DNA of 64,000 nt from NCBI RefSeq assembly GCF_000226315.1, contig NC_016026.1, positions 372,001 to 436,000 on the forward strand, read 5' to 3'. This stretch comes from Micavibrio aeruginosavorus ARL-13. GTDB taxonomy: Bacteria > Pseudomonadota > Alphaproteobacteria > Micavibrionales > Micavibrionaceae. Of this stretch, positions 48,070-57,158 are shown piece by piece. Position numbers and translations under genes: made by a program. Position 1 is the first letter of the stretch. Every line of letters starts with the position of its first letter. The notes beneath the pieces are model-generated. The model ran no database searches and was not told the DNA's origin. It saw only the letters and a program-made list of their open reading frames with translations.

Positions 48070-48530
48070 TGAATACTGATAAATAAAAAACGCGATTGTA
48101 TCCGGCGTTTTTTATTGGGTTCGACATCGGTCGTTTCAATGATGACCTGTGAACTGAGTGTGCGATGCACGGGGCATTTATTTGCAATCTCGATCAATTT
48201 TTCACGATCACCGCGCGTTAAGGCCGGGCCGTGCAGGACGATTTCCCGGGTAAAGCGATCCCGCTTTTCGCCGTTCACTTCAACCTTTTCATGCGTCAAT
48301 TCAACATCAACCCCAGTGAGGGGCAAGCCCTTCATATCCGCGTACATACGCAATGTCATCGATGTGCATGCGCCCAGTCCGGCCATCAGGAAGCCATACG
48401 GATCGGGGCCGCGATCATTTCCGCCCGCATTGCGATCTTCATCGGCAATCAAACGGTGCGGGCCGCATTCAATCGCTTGAACGTAGCGGCCTTCACCGGT
48501 GGAATGGACAGTAACGGGGCGTGTGCTCAT
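48039..48530 (-). CDS. OsmC-family protein
   Basis: Thiol-based peroxide-detoxification family. 163 residues with both redox Cys: GLGACTSMT (about 54) and ANKCPVHRTL (about 118). RBS-proximal ATG at 48530. The last ~25 residues (NKKRRIQSRFLFISIHYWICNPCAV, beyond the usual domain end near ETTDVEP) are atypical, basic and aromatic, and come from sequence that overlaps the opposing gene's end and terminator; they look like read-through of an eroded stop. Confidence 0.85.
   Translation of the reverse strand: MSTRPVTVHSTGEGRYVQAIECGPHRLIADEDRNAGGNDRGPDPYGFLMAGLGACTSMTLRMYADMKGLPLTGVDVELTHEKVEVNGEKRDRFTREIVLHGPALTRGDREKLIEIANKCPVHRTLSSQVIIETTDVEPNKKRRIQSRFLFISIHYWICNPCAV
48083..48113. terminator. 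Terminator inside the OsmC reading frame
   Basis: AAAAAACGC and GCGTTTTTT arms around an 11-base loop, 15 bases after the secreted-protein stop. It is a weak stem with long A/T tails; read from either side. Confidence 0.55.
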
Positions 48531-48535
48531 GATGC

Positions 48536-48958
48536 TTAGTACATCGCTTTGCGGATGGCGTCGGTTAGTTTCACGAAATCATCGAACGATCCCTGAATCT
48601 GGTTGCCGGACTTGCCGTAGATTTGGCCGTTCACGCGCACCTGATAAATGGAGGCCGTGTGGCTGGCATTCATGAAGCCGAAGCTTTCTTCGAAAATACA
48701 TTCATATGTCGCTTCCTGTTCCAGGTATCCGTCCATGGTCACGGCGGTGATGGCAACGTGGCGTGTATTCGGACCTTCCGGTGAGGCGGAGAATTCGGAT
48801 TTTCGGACGTCGCCCAGCGTTGTGCCCTCCGGCAGCAGCGAAGCCACGCCCGCCGCGCATCCCTTGGCCAGTGTCGCATCAGCCTGTTCACGGTTAACGC
48901 ACCCCGTCAGAGTCAGGGCGCAGGCGGTCAAAAGCATAAAGCGAATGGCTGTTTTCAT
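48536..48958 (-). CDS. Small lipoprotein, 140 aa
   Basis: Signal peptide MKTAIRFMLLTACALTLTGC with lipobox LTGC and modified Cys at residue 20, followed by a 120-residue beta-rich domain with two further Cys (GCAAGVASLLP, ECIFEESFG). No family recognised. Stop lies 5 bases from the OsmC start, so possibly one unit. The frame is open further upstream; 48958 is chosen for the lipoprotein start. Confidence 0.8.
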   Translation of the reverse strand: MKTAIRFMLLTACALTLTGCVNREQADATLAKGCAAGVASLLPEGTTLGDVRKSEFSASPEGPNTRHVAITAVTMDGYLEQEATYECIFEESFGFMNASHTASIYQVRVNGQIYGKSGNQIQGSFDDFVKLTDAIRKAMY

Positions 48959-49055
48959 AATTTTATCCTGATTTTGAAATGAGAAAACGAATCGGTCTGC
49001 GTTAAGTTTAGCGCGGACAGGAGGGTGTGAAAATACGAAGCTGTAAGGGGGGTGG

Positions 49056-50006
49056 TTAGGGCCCGTCCCAGAACGATGCGGGTAACTGGTCGGCATCCGG
49101 CATGTCCAGCCGGTGCAAAGCGCGCACTGCGCCGGTGGCGGCGATCTGGTGACGGAACCATGTTTCTTGCCGCTTGGCGTACTGGCGGGTTTCGTTGATG
49201 GATCGCTCAATCGCGATGTCGCGCGGCAACCGCCCACGCATCAGGGCGCGCAATGGGCGGAACCCAAGTGCGTTGGTAATCGGGGCTGTTTCGGCCACGG
49301 TACCCGCGTCAATCTGGTCCTGCAACTGCGCCACTTCGTCCATCACGCCGCGATCCATCATGTGATGAAAACGCAAAGCACACCGTTCGCGCAACCAATC
49401 GCGCGGCGGGGTCAGGGCGATGAAGTCAAACGTTAAATGCGCCGGTGGTGGCTCCGCCGGGGCGGATTGCCAATCGGCCAGACTTTTGCCTGTTGCCTCG
49501 ATCACTTCCCAGGCGCGGGTGATACGTTGCGTGTCGTTCATGTGCAGGCGGGCGGCCATCACGGGGTCGCGTCGCGCCAGATCGGCCTGCAACGCGGCCA
49601 ATCCTTCACTGCGGATAATCATAATGGCGCGGTTGCGCACGGCCACCGGAACATCCGGCATGGGCGACATCCCGTCGGTCAGGGCTTTCATATAAAACCC
49701 GGTACCGCCGACAATGACGGGGGTTTTGCCGTTTAATGCGGCCTTGGCAATTTCTTCCAATGCCATTTTACGCCAGATCTGGGCGCTGCAGATGTCCGAT
49801 GGGGGCAGCGCGGCGTAGAGGCGGTGCGGGATGCCCGCTTGGTCGTCGCTATCCGGCTGCGCACTCAGGCGGGGCAGGGCGTCGTACACCTGCATGGAAT
49901 CGGCATTGATGACAACGCCGTCCAGTTTTTGCGCAAGCGCAACGGCCAGCGCCGATTTGCCGCTGGCCGTGGGTCCGCCGATAATGACGATGCGCTGTTT
50001 ATTCAA
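49056..50006 (-). CDS. miaA: tRNA dimethylallyltransferase
   Basis: Adds a dimethylallyl group to A37 of tRNAs reading UNN codons. 316 residues from TTG at 50006: P-loop GGPTASGKSA, DSMQVY, GGTGFYMKAL and the RSINETRQYAKRQETWFR end. No ATG fits near the P-loop; the TTG overlaps the degP stop (TTGAATAA) with AAGGAC upstream, suggesting translational coupling. The longer in-frame ATG at 50075 lies in degP and would add a basic extension. Confidence 0.92.
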   Translation of the reverse strand: MNKQRIVIIGGPTASGKSALAVALAQKLDGVVINADSMQVYDALPRLSAQPDSDDQAGIPHRLYAALPPSDICSAQIWRKMALEEIAKAALNGKTPVIVGGTGFYMKALTDGMSPMPDVPVAVRNRAIMIIRSEGLAALQADLARRDPVMAARLHMNDTQRITRAWEVIEATGKSLADWQSAPAEPPPAHLTFDFIALTPPRDWLRERCALRFHHMMDRGVMDEVAQLQDQIDAGTVAETAPITNALGFRPLRALMRGRLPRDIAIERSINETRQYAKRQETWFRHQIAATGAVRALHRLDMPDADQLPASFWDGP

Positions 50007-51633
50007 CGGTCGTATCGTCCTTCTCTGCGTCGGTCGTTTCCTCGATCGGAGCGTCCTGCTTCGGGGTTTTCTCAACCCGGTCTTTTTTCTTTTCCGAGGT
50101 TACGGGCTTGCGGTCGAGATCCAGCGCTTCGAAGCGCGTGTTGCCCTCGCGGCTGATCAGCAACAGAATTTTTTTCCGTTTGCTGTCAATGGCGGCCTGG
50201 ATCAGTGTGGCGGCATCGCGCGCGTCGCTGACGGGCTGCTGGTTGATCTCTATGACGACATCGCCAACCATGAAGCCTTTTTCCGCCGCCTCCGATCCGC
50301 GTTTAACGGCGCTGATGATCACGCCTGTCACATCGTTCGGAATGTTAAATTCCGTGCGGTGTTCACTGCTGATCGCGGAGAAGGTGAGGCCGACGGAATC
50401 CACCGTTACGCCCGATCCTTTTTTCTCTGGCGTTTCAACGCTGGGGTCATCGGAGAGCAGGCCGGTTTCTTCAGCCTTTTCCAACTCACCAACCATGACG
50501 GTGGTTTTGTTCATTTTGCCTTCGCGCCAGAACTCAACCTCAACATCCTTGCCGATTTCGGTTTCGGCGACGATGCGGGGCAGGCCACGCATGGCGGTGA
50601 CATCCTTGCCATCGAATTTCAGGATAATGTCACCCTGTTTCAATCCTGCTTTTTCCGCCGGACCGGTCGGGGTCAGGCTGGCCACCAAGGCACCGCCGGT
50701 TTTGTCCAAACCCAGGCTTTCGGCAATGTCTTCGGTCACTTCCTGAATACGAACACCCATCCAGCCACGGCGGGTTTTGCCGTATTTGGCCAATTGGTCA
50801 ATGACCGGGCGGGCAAGGTTCGACGGAATGGCAAAGCCAATACCGATGGACCCACCGGTTGGGGAATAAATGGCGGTGTTGATGCCAATCACTTCGCCGT
50901 TCAAATTGAACATCGGTCCGCCGGAATTGCCGCGGTTAATCGACGCATCGGTTTGAATGTAATCATCATACGGGCCCGATTGAATGTCGCGGGCGCGGGC
51001 GGAGATAATCCCCGTGGTCACCGTACCACCCAGACCAAACGGGTTGCCGATGGCGATGATCCAATCACCCACGCGCATTTGTCCGCTGTCGCCGAATTTC
51101 ACGGCGGTCAGTTTTTTCGTTGTGGTGACTTTCAACAAGGCTAGATCGGTTTTTTCGTCCTTGCCCAGAACTTCGGCGGGCATGGTGGTGTCGTCATGCA
51201 GGGTCACACGCACTTCGTCCGCGTCCTGAATAACGTGGGCGTTGGTAACGACATACCCTTTTTCCGCATCGACGATAAAGCCGGAGCCGAGCGAGGCGGG
51301 CGGGGCCATCGGTGCACCATTTTCACCCTGTTGCTGGCCCATGAATTCTTCAAAGAAATCTTCGAACGGGGATCCGGGTGGGAAGTGCGGCATGTCGGGC
51401 ATATCTTCAATCACCTGCACACGCTGGGTTGAAGAGATGTTCACGACAGCTGGAAGCAAGACTTCAACCTCATCCGCCAGGCTGGCTGGGCCGCTGAACG
51501 TCGGGGTCTTGACGCTGGGGTTGATCGCGCCGCTGGGGCCTGCTGCGAATGCGGCGGCCGACAGGGTCAGGCTGGTGCCCATCAGGGCGCAGAGTACGGC
51601 AAGACGAAGCGTGGTACGCATGGTCATCCTCAT
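49999..51633 (-). CDS. degP: Periplasmic serine endoprotease Do (DegP/HtrA)
   Basis: Envelope protease/chaperone. 544 residues: signal peptide to about residue 31, trypsin-like domain with catalytic His133 (TNAHV), Asp163 (TDLALLKV) and Ser237 (RGNSGGPM), then two PDZ domains (about 290-385 and 430-510) and a charged Lys/Asp tail. All catalytic residues present. Linked by overlapping stop/start with miaA and 75 bases from DUF2065. Confidence 0.96.
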   Translation of the reverse strand: MRMTMRTTLRLAVLCALMGTSLTLSAAAFAAGPSGAINPSVKTPTFSGPASLADEVEVLLPAVVNISSTQRVQVIEDMPDMPHFPPGSPFEDFFEEFMGQQQGENGAPMAPPASLGSGFIVDAEKGYVVTNAHVIQDADEVRVTLHDDTTMPAEVLGKDEKTDLALLKVTTTKKLTAVKFGDSGQMRVGDWIIAIGNPFGLGGTVTTGIISARARDIQSGPYDDYIQTDASINRGNSGGPMFNLNGEVIGINTAIYSPTGGSIGIGFAIPSNLARPVIDQLAKYGKTRRGWMGVRIQEVTEDIAESLGLDKTGGALVASLTPTGPAEKAGLKQGDIILKFDGKDVTAMRGLPRIVAETEIGKDVEVEFWREGKMNKTTVMVGELEKAEETGLLSDDPSVETPEKKGSGVTVDSVGLTFSAISSEHRTEFNIPNDVTGVIISAVKRGSEAAEKGFMVGDVVIEINQQPVSDARDAATLIQAAIDSKRKKILLLISREGNTRFEALDLDRKPVTSEKKKDRVEKTPKQDAPIEETTDAEKDDTTVE

Positions 51634-51708
51634 CGAAGGGGTGTGAAAAATCCTGCACTAAAATTAGGCGTTGCCGTGCGGCAGGTCAATGGCGAGGGTG
51701 GAAAGAGA

Positions 51709-51912
51709 TTACCCCGCCAGCCCCCGGATTATCCATATCAGGCATAATCCGCTGATGGCCATAATCGCGCCGAACAGGCGCAGGCGTTGCACGGGCAACA
51801 TGATGGCCATGGCCATCATGCGCCGGACCATATCGGGGAACAGGGCGTACATCAGCCCTTCGATCACAAAGATCAGGCAGAAAGCGGTCAGGATATAGGC
51901 CGCAAAATCCAC
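51709..51912 (-). CDS. DUF2065 family small membrane protein
   Basis: 67 residues, two TM helices (about 5-25 and 44-64) separated by a basic loop (MVRRMMAMAIMLPVQRLR). DUF2065 proteins sit between hflC and degP-like genes in many Proteobacteria, as here. Function unknown. Confidence 0.88.
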   Translation of the reverse strand: MDFAAYILTAFCLIFVIEGLMYALFPDMVRRMMAMAIMLPVQRLRLFGAIMAISGLCLIWIIRGLAG

Positions 51913-51924
51913 GACGCTATAGCC

Positions 51925-52884
51925 TTATGGGGCGTTGTTAAAATAACGGAAGAACGCACCATCCGGGGACAGGATCAGCTGTGTCGCCGGATCGCCCAGC
52001 GTATTGCGGTACGCCTCCAGCGATCGGGTAAAGGCATAGAAATCCTTGTCCTTGTTAAATGCGGCGGCATAGGTCTTGATGGCGGTTTCATCGCCCTGAC
52101 CACGCACGATCTGGGCATCCTTCTCCGCTTCGGCCAGAATGATGGCGCGTTCCTTGTCGGCTTTGGATCGGATCTGCTGGGCCAGCTCCTGACCCGTGGC
52201 GCGGGTTTCGGTGGCTTTTTCTTTCCGTTCGGTGATCATCCGGCTGACCGTCGATGTGCGCAGCGTGTCGGTCAAATCGGCCTTGGCGATGCGGAAATCG
52301 ACAATCTCAACGCCGCGATCGGCCATGGCGGTGTTCACGCGGTCGCGAATTTCATTCATCACGGTCGATCGACGCGATGACAGCAAGGTGCGCAGGGTGG
52401 TTTGACCCAGAACGTCACGGGTTGCCCCCTCCATCACAGCGCGAATGCGCTGTTCGGCGACATCTTCGGTCACCATACGCTGCAGGAATAACAGCGGATC
52501 AACGATGCGATAGCGGGCGAACGCTTCAACATTGATGGGTTCACCGCTGACCTCGGTGGTCAGTTTTTCCAACGCTTCTTTCTGTTCGTCGGAAATCTCC
52601 AGATCCTCATCCTTCACGCGCAGCGGGCTGGATTTGTCGGAGGACAAGTTCATACGCTGGGTTTGCGGATCAACGCTCAGGATACGGTTGTCGAAATAAC
52701 GCACGTTCTGGATCAGCGGCAGTTTGAAATGCAAACCAGCTTCGGAAATCACGCGTTTGGGTTCGCCAAACTGCAGAACAATCGCGTGTTCGGTTTCACG
52801 AACCGTGAACACGGACAGGGCTGCGCCCATTACGACGACAGCCAAGGCAATCAAAACACCGGCGTGGGAGGGTTTCATGGTCAT
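51925..52884 (-). CDS. hflC: FtsH modulator HflC
   Basis: SPFH/prohibitin protein that with HflK forms a cage around FtsH at the inner membrane. 319 residues: N-terminal TM (about 8-28), SPFH domain with the usual VVQRFGEP-like LQFGEPKRVI, long coiled coil (KATETRATGQELAQQIRSKADKERAIILAEAEKDAQ, split at QELAQQ). A ~35-residue charged insertion (NLSSDKSSPLRVKDEDLEISDEQKE in part) interrupts the SPFH domain relative to the E. coli protein. Confidence 0.95.
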   Translation of the reverse strand: MTMKPSHAGVLIALAVVVMGAALSVFTVRETEHAIVLQFGEPKRVISEAGLHFKLPLIQNVRYFDNRILSVDPQTQRMNLSSDKSSPLRVKDEDLEISDEQKEALEKLTTEVSGEPINVEAFARYRIVDPLLFLQRMVTEDVAEQRIRAVMEGATRDVLGQTTLRTLLSSRRSTVMNEIRDRVNTAMADRGVEIVDFRIAKADLTDTLRTSTVSRMITERKEKATETRATGQELAQQIRSKADKERAIILAEAEKDAQIVRGQGDETAIKTYAAAFNKDKDFYAFTRSLEAYRNTLGDPATQLILSPDGAFFRYFNNAP

Positions 52885-52896
52885 TCTATCCTGTGA

Positions 52897-54105
52897 TTAC
52901 GGTGTAACGGTCGTTTTGGCGGGCGCGGCATCCGGCGTGGCATTACCAGCAGCGGGCGCAATCCGGTTCAGAGGCAGATACGGCACAACGCCGTCCGATC
53001 CATCCTTGTCCATGATGATTTTTTGCGCGTTTTTCAAAACAGATTCCATCGCTTCGATATACATACGCTCACGCGTGACATCTTTGCCCTCCAGATAGGC
53101 ACGATAAACGGAGTTAAACCGTTCGGCGTCACCCTCGGCGCGGGCGATGGTGGATTGGCGGTAGCCTTCGGCTTCTTGCAACATGCGTTGCGCTTCACCG
53201 CGGGCTTTCGGAATGATGTCGTTGCGGTAGATATTGGCCTCGTTCTGGAAGCGTTCAGCATCCTGAATGGCGGCGACGACATCTTCAAAGGCGTCCAGTA
53301 CGTCCGGATGAACGGTGGCTTCCTGAATAACGACCTGTTTGATCGAAATCCCGGACTCATATGCGTTCAGCGTGTCCTGCATAATTTTCTGGGCGCGGGT
53401 GGCCACTTCATTCCGGTTGCCGGTGATGATGGGCTGCAAATTGGTCTGGCCGACCACTTCACGCATCGCGCTTTCGGCGACTTTCTTCAACGTCGCATCC
53501 GGGTCCTTGATTTTGAACAGATAGTTCTCGGCATTTTCAATGTTCCACAGAACGACCAGGTCCAGATCGACGATGTTGGCATCGGCGGTCAGCATCAGGC
53601 TTTCCTCCGGAATGTCACGCTTGCCTGTGCCTTCGCGGCCCATCGCATCGACGAAGCCGATTTGCACACGGCGGTCAACGGTGACGTTCAGAACGGTGGA
53701 TTCCTCAACCGGATAGGGCAGGCGATAGCCCAGGCCCGGTTCCGTTTGTGTGCGGTTCCATGCGCCAAAACGGGTGATGACCGCGTTTTCGCCGGGCGTG
53801 ACGTAATAAAAGCCACTGCTCAGCCACAAGGCCGCTCCGGCCAAAAGGCCCAGAACGATGAATTTTGTCGGGCCGAAACCACCAGGCAAGGCCTGGCGCA
53901 GGTTGGCTTGTGCTTTTTTCAGCAATTCTTCCAGGTCCGGGGGAATTTCACCGCCGCCCATACCGCCACCGGGGCCGCGCCCCGATCCACCGCCCTGACC
54001 GCCGCCCCATGGGTTGCGCGGGCCGCCGCCACCGGATCCGCCTCCGCGGTTACCCCACGGATTTTTATTGGGATTATTGTTGTTCGGATCGTTCGGGCCG
54101 GGCAT
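52897..54105 (-). CDS. hflK: FtsH modulator HflK
   Basis: 402 residues: Gly/Asn/Pro-rich N-terminus (NNNNPNKNPWGNRGGGSGGGG), one TM (about 80-100), SPFH domain and C-terminal coiled coil (KARGEAQRMLQEAEGYRQSTIARAEGDAERF, split GEAQRMLQEAEG). Partner of HflC, 12 bases apart. Order hflK-hflC-DUF2065-degP is transcribed on the minus strand. Confidence 0.96.
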   Translation of the reverse strand: MPGPNDPNNNNPNKNPWGNRGGGSGGGGPRNPWGGGQGGGSGRGPGGGMGGGEIPPDLEELLKKAQANLRQALPGGFGPTKFIVLGLLAGAALWLSSGFYYVTPGENAVITRFGAWNRTQTEPGLGYRLPYPVEESTVLNVTVDRRVQIGFVDAMGREGTGKRDIPEESLMLTADANIVDLDLVVLWNIENAENYLFKIKDPDATLKKVAESAMREVVGQTNLQPIITGNRNEVATRAQKIMQDTLNAYESGISIKQVVIQEATVHPDVLDAFEDVVAAIQDAERFQNEANIYRNDIIPKARGEAQRMLQEAEGYRQSTIARAEGDAERFNSVYRAYLEGKDVTRERMYIEAMESVLKNAQKIIMDKDGSDGVVPYLPLNRIAPAAGNATPDAAPAKTTVTP

Positions 54106-54213
54106 GGGCTGGTCCTTTTTTCTGAAAAATCTTGATGCGCTTTAAAAAGCCCTCTAACAATAGCTTTTTTCCGCGGGAAAGCAACCGCAACAGGTACTGA
54201 ATACGGGTTTGCC

Positions 54214-55329
54214 ATGATTCAGAAGAATATTCCGGAAAACGAAATTTTGAATGCGCTGCGCACCGTGATTGACCCGGCAACGGGCTTGGATCTGGTTGGC
54301 GCCAATCGCATTTCTGGATTACAGGTGCGCGGCGGCGACGTGCTGTTCCTGATCCTGATTGATCCGGTGCAGGCGGGCGCGATGGAAGCCGTGCGCATGC
54401 AGGCGGAAAAAACCGTCGCCGCCATTGCTGGGGTGAAGAAGGTGACGGCGGTGCTGACCGCCGAACGCGAAGGCCCCGCGCCATCGATGAAAAAGGGCCC
54501 GGCCCCCTTACGCGAAAAACTACCCATCAAACACATTGTTGCCGTGGCATCGGGCAAAGGCGGCGTGGGCAAATCCACTGTCGCCGTCAATCTGGCCGTC
54601 GCACTGGCGATGGATGGGTTGAAGGTCGGGTTGATGGATGCCGATATTTACGGCCCCAGCGTACCGATGATGCTGGGCCTGCAAAACGCGCCGCGCCCGG
54701 TGGTGGATGCCGATACGAAAAAACTGATCCCGCATATCGCGCACGGTGTGAAGGCCATGTCGATGGGCATGCTGGTCGATGCGTCATCGCCGATGATCTG
54801 GCGTGGCCCGATGATCCAATCCGCCATCCGCCAGTTTCTGGAAGATGTCGATTGGGCGGGCAGTGACGGCGAACTGGATGTTCTGGTCGTCGACATGCCG
54901 CCGGGCACGGGTGATGCGCAATTAACGTTGGCGCAGAAGGTGCCGCTGTCCGGTGCTGTGATTGTTTCGACGCCGCAGGATATCGCCTTGATCGATGCAC
55001 GCAAGGGCATCGCCATGTTTGAAAAGGTGGGCGTGAAGGTTCTGGGGCTGGTCGAAAACATGTCCTATTTCTGCTGCCCCGGCTGCAACACCCGCACCGA
55101 TATTTTCGGCCATGGCGGTGCGCGGGATGAAGCCGCAAAAATGAATGTGCCACTGCTGGCGGACATTCCGTTGCAGGCCGAGATTCGTATGTTATCGGAT
55201 GCGGGAACGCCCGTTGTTTCCGCGCGACCTGGTCTGGCCGAAGCGCAAAGCTATCGTGCACTGGCGCGCGACGTTATGGCGTCAATTGCGCTCGAGCGTC
55301 AGGATGACACAAGACGGGTTACCGGGTAA
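54214..55329 (+). CDS. mrp: Mrp/NBP35-type P-loop iron-sulfur carrier (ApbC)
   Basis: Likely transfers Fe-S clusters to apo-proteins. 371 residues: N-terminal MIP18/DUF59-like domain (ILNALRTVIDPATGLDLV), ParA-type deviant Walker A ASGKGGVGKST, SVPMMLGL, and cluster-binding Cys in NMSYFCCPGCNTRTD (CPGC). Its last 48 bases overlap the end of folA on the other strand. Confidence 0.95.
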   Translation: MIQKNIPENEILNALRTVIDPATGLDLVGANRISGLQVRGGDVLFLILIDPVQAGAMEAVRMQAEKTVAAIAGVKKVTAVLTAEREGPAPSMKKGPAPLREKLPIKHIVAVASGKGGVGKSTVAVNLAVALAMDGLKVGLMDADIYGPSVPMMLGLQNAPRPVVDADTKKLIPHIAHGVKAMSMGMLVDASSPMIWRGPMIQSAIRQFLEDVDWAGSDGELDVLVVDMPPGTGDAQLTLAQKVPLSGAVIVSTPQDIALIDARKGIAMFEKVGVKVLGLVENMSYFCCPGCNTRTDIFGHGGARDEAAKMNVPLLADIPLQAEIRMLSDAGTPVVSARPGLAEAQSYRALARDVMASIALERQDDTRRVTG

Positions 55330-55809
55330 TTCGGTGCGGGCGGTTTCCGTCCATTCATCCATATTGATGGCCGGGAAAAACGCATCGCCCTCGGGCTCCA
55401 AATCCACGATGGTCAGATAGAGCCGTTGAATGCGCGGCATCGCGGCCTCATAAATCTGGCCGCCTCCAATCACGAACACTTCATCCACATTGCGGCGGTG
55501 CGCGTCATTGATGGCATCGTTAATGGCGGCATCGATGGTGAAGGCCATCATCGGCGGGTTTTTGCCGTCGCGGTGCGCGGCGGGAAAACGGTAATCACGG
55601 TTGGATGTGATGACAATGTTGGTGCGGCCCGGCAACGGGCGGCCCAAACTTTCATACGTCATGCGCCCCATAACAACCGGTTTGCCCGACGTCACGGATT
55701 TGAAATGATGCATGTCGCCGGGAATATGCCACGGCAACGCATTGTCGCGCCCGATCACGCGGTTTTTGGCCATGGCCGCGATGGCGCAGATAACGGGTTC
55801 GTTGCTCAT
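55282..55809 (-). CDS. folA: Dihydrofolate reductase
   Basis: Reduces dihydrofolate with NADPH. 175 residues with IAAMAKNRVIGRDNALPWHIPGDM (split: AMAKNRVIGRDNALPWH), GRMTYESLGRPLPGR and EVFVIGGGQIYEAAM. 6 bases after thyA; same operon, supplying the folate cycle together. Confidence 0.97.
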   Translation of the reverse strand: MSNEPVICAIAAMAKNRVIGRDNALPWHIPGDMHHFKSVTSGKPVVMGRMTYESLGRPLPGRTNIVITSNRDYRFPAAHRDGKNPPMMAFTIDAAINDAINDAHRRNVDEVFVIGGGQIYEAAMPRIQRLYLTIVDLEPEGDAFFPAINMDEWTETARTELPGNPSCVILTLERN

Positions 55810-55815
55810 GTGATT

Positions 55816-56610
55816 TTAAACCGCGATGGGGGCTTTGATGGAGGGGTGCGCTTGATAGCCGACCAGTTCGAAATCCTCAAATTTGAAATCAAAGATGTTC
55901 GTCACATGCGGGTTCATGTGCATTTCCGGCAAGGGGAAGGCCTCACGCGATAATTGCAGTTTCGCCTGTTCGATATGGTTGGAATACAAATGCGCATCGC
56001 CCAGCGTGTGAATAAATTCGCCGGGTTTCAGTCCGCACACCTGCGCGATCATCATGGTCAGCAGGGCGTAGGACGCAATGTTAAACGGAACGCCCAGGAA
56101 AATATCCGCGCTGCGTTGATACAGCTGGCAGGACAGTTTCCCATCCGCGACATAAAACTGGAACAGGCAATGGCACGGCGGCAACGCCATCTTGCCAATC
56201 TCCGCCACGTTCCAAGCGGATACGATCAGGCGGCGGGAATCCGGGTTGGTTTTGATCTGGTGGATCAGGTTTGAAATCTGGTCGATATGGTGACCATCAG
56301 GGGTGGGCCAGCTGCGCCACTGGTGGCCGTAAACGGGGCCCAGTTCGCCATTTTCATCGGCCCATTCATCCCAGATGGAAACGCCATTATCCTTCAGGTA
56401 CTTGATATTGGTATCCCCCTGCAGGAACCAGAGCAATTCATGGATGATGGATTTTAAATGCAGTTTCTTCGTCGTGACCACGGGAAATCCCTCGGCCAGA
56501 TCAAAACGCATCTGATGACCGAACACGCTGAGCGTTCCGGTGCCGGTGCGGTCTTCCTTTTTCGCGCCTGTTTCCAAAACGCGGGTCATCAAATCGTGGT
56601 ATTGCTGCAT
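55816..56610 (-). CDS. thyA: Thymidylate synthase
   Basis: Makes dTMP from dUMP using methylene-tetrahydrofolate. 264 residues, usual length: [20 protein letters not shown], catalytic Cys in [13 protein letters not shown], and the C-terminal IKAPIAV. AAGGACGAGG precedes the ATG. Cotranscribed with folA. Confidence 0.98.
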   Translation of the reverse strand: MQQYHDLMTRVLETGAKKEDRTGTGTLSVFGHQMRFDLAEGFPVVTTKKLHLKSIIHELLWFLQGDTNIKYLKDNGVSIWDEWADENGELGPVYGHQWRSWPTPDGHHIDQISNLIHQIKTNPDSRRLIVSAWNVAEIGKMALPPCHCLFQFYVADGKLSCQLYQRSADIFLGVPFNIASYALLTMMIAQVCGLKPGEFIHTLGDAHLYSNHIEQAKLQLSREAFPLPEMHMNPHVTNIFDFKFEDFELVGYQAHPSIKAPIAV

Positions 56611-56696
56611 GATTAAATCCTCGTCCTTTCAACATGGGGCATGAGGGGCAAAACGGCAAGGTTTTGCCCCATTTCCGCCCATGAAAGCTGGGGACT

Positions 56697-57020
56697 TTAG
56701 TATTTCAGGATGGCCGGGGGCATCATGTTCCGGTGCAGGTTGGACGGTTCCGGCAATTCATCAATGCTCCAGGCCAGATTCCAGTTTTTGTCCTGCTGGG
56801 TATAGGCCTCGACAAATTTGGACAGCAAAACGGTGTCACCGGCTTTGATATTCAGGGATGCGGGCAGGTCCAGCTCTGTCGTATCGCCTTGTTTCATATA
56901 GGGGTAGATAATATCGAATTCCATAAAATGTGGCGCCGCCTCGTTGGCGAGGCAGTTGAACGTGACGCGCAGCGTGTCGGCCTGGGTCGGGTGCGCGGTG
57001 ACGGATTGGACGATAATCAT
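56697..57020 (-). CDS. Hypothetical protein, 107 aa
   Basis: Soluble beta-rich protein (LRVTFNCLANEAAPHFMEFDIIY) with no recognised family and no signal peptide. Upstream of thyA on the same strand with an 86-base gap. ATG with GGAAAG just upstream on its strand. Confidence 0.7.
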   Translation of the reverse strand: MIIVQSVTAHPTQADTLRVTFNCLANEAAPHFMEFDIIYPYMKQGDTTELDLPASLNIKAGDTVLLSKFVEAYTQQDKNWNLAWSIDELPEPSNLHRNMMPPAILKY

Positions 57021-57124
57021 GGAAAGACTCCGTTTGAATGGGGTGTGGCCGGGTTATAGGTTACCCGTAATGCAAATGCAAATCATTCTTATCTAATTGG
57101 TTTTGGGCGGTTTCTGGGAAATGA

Positions 57125-57152
57125 TTGAAAAATCGCTGGTTTGCCTTATACT
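57125..57152 (+). promoter_or_regulatory. Promoter of ssrA
   Basis: TTGAAA (57125-57130), 16 bases, TATACT (57147-57152). Strong sigma70 match; predicted start near 57159, at the first base of the acceptor-piece region. Confidence 0.8.
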
Positions 57153-57158
57153 TATATG

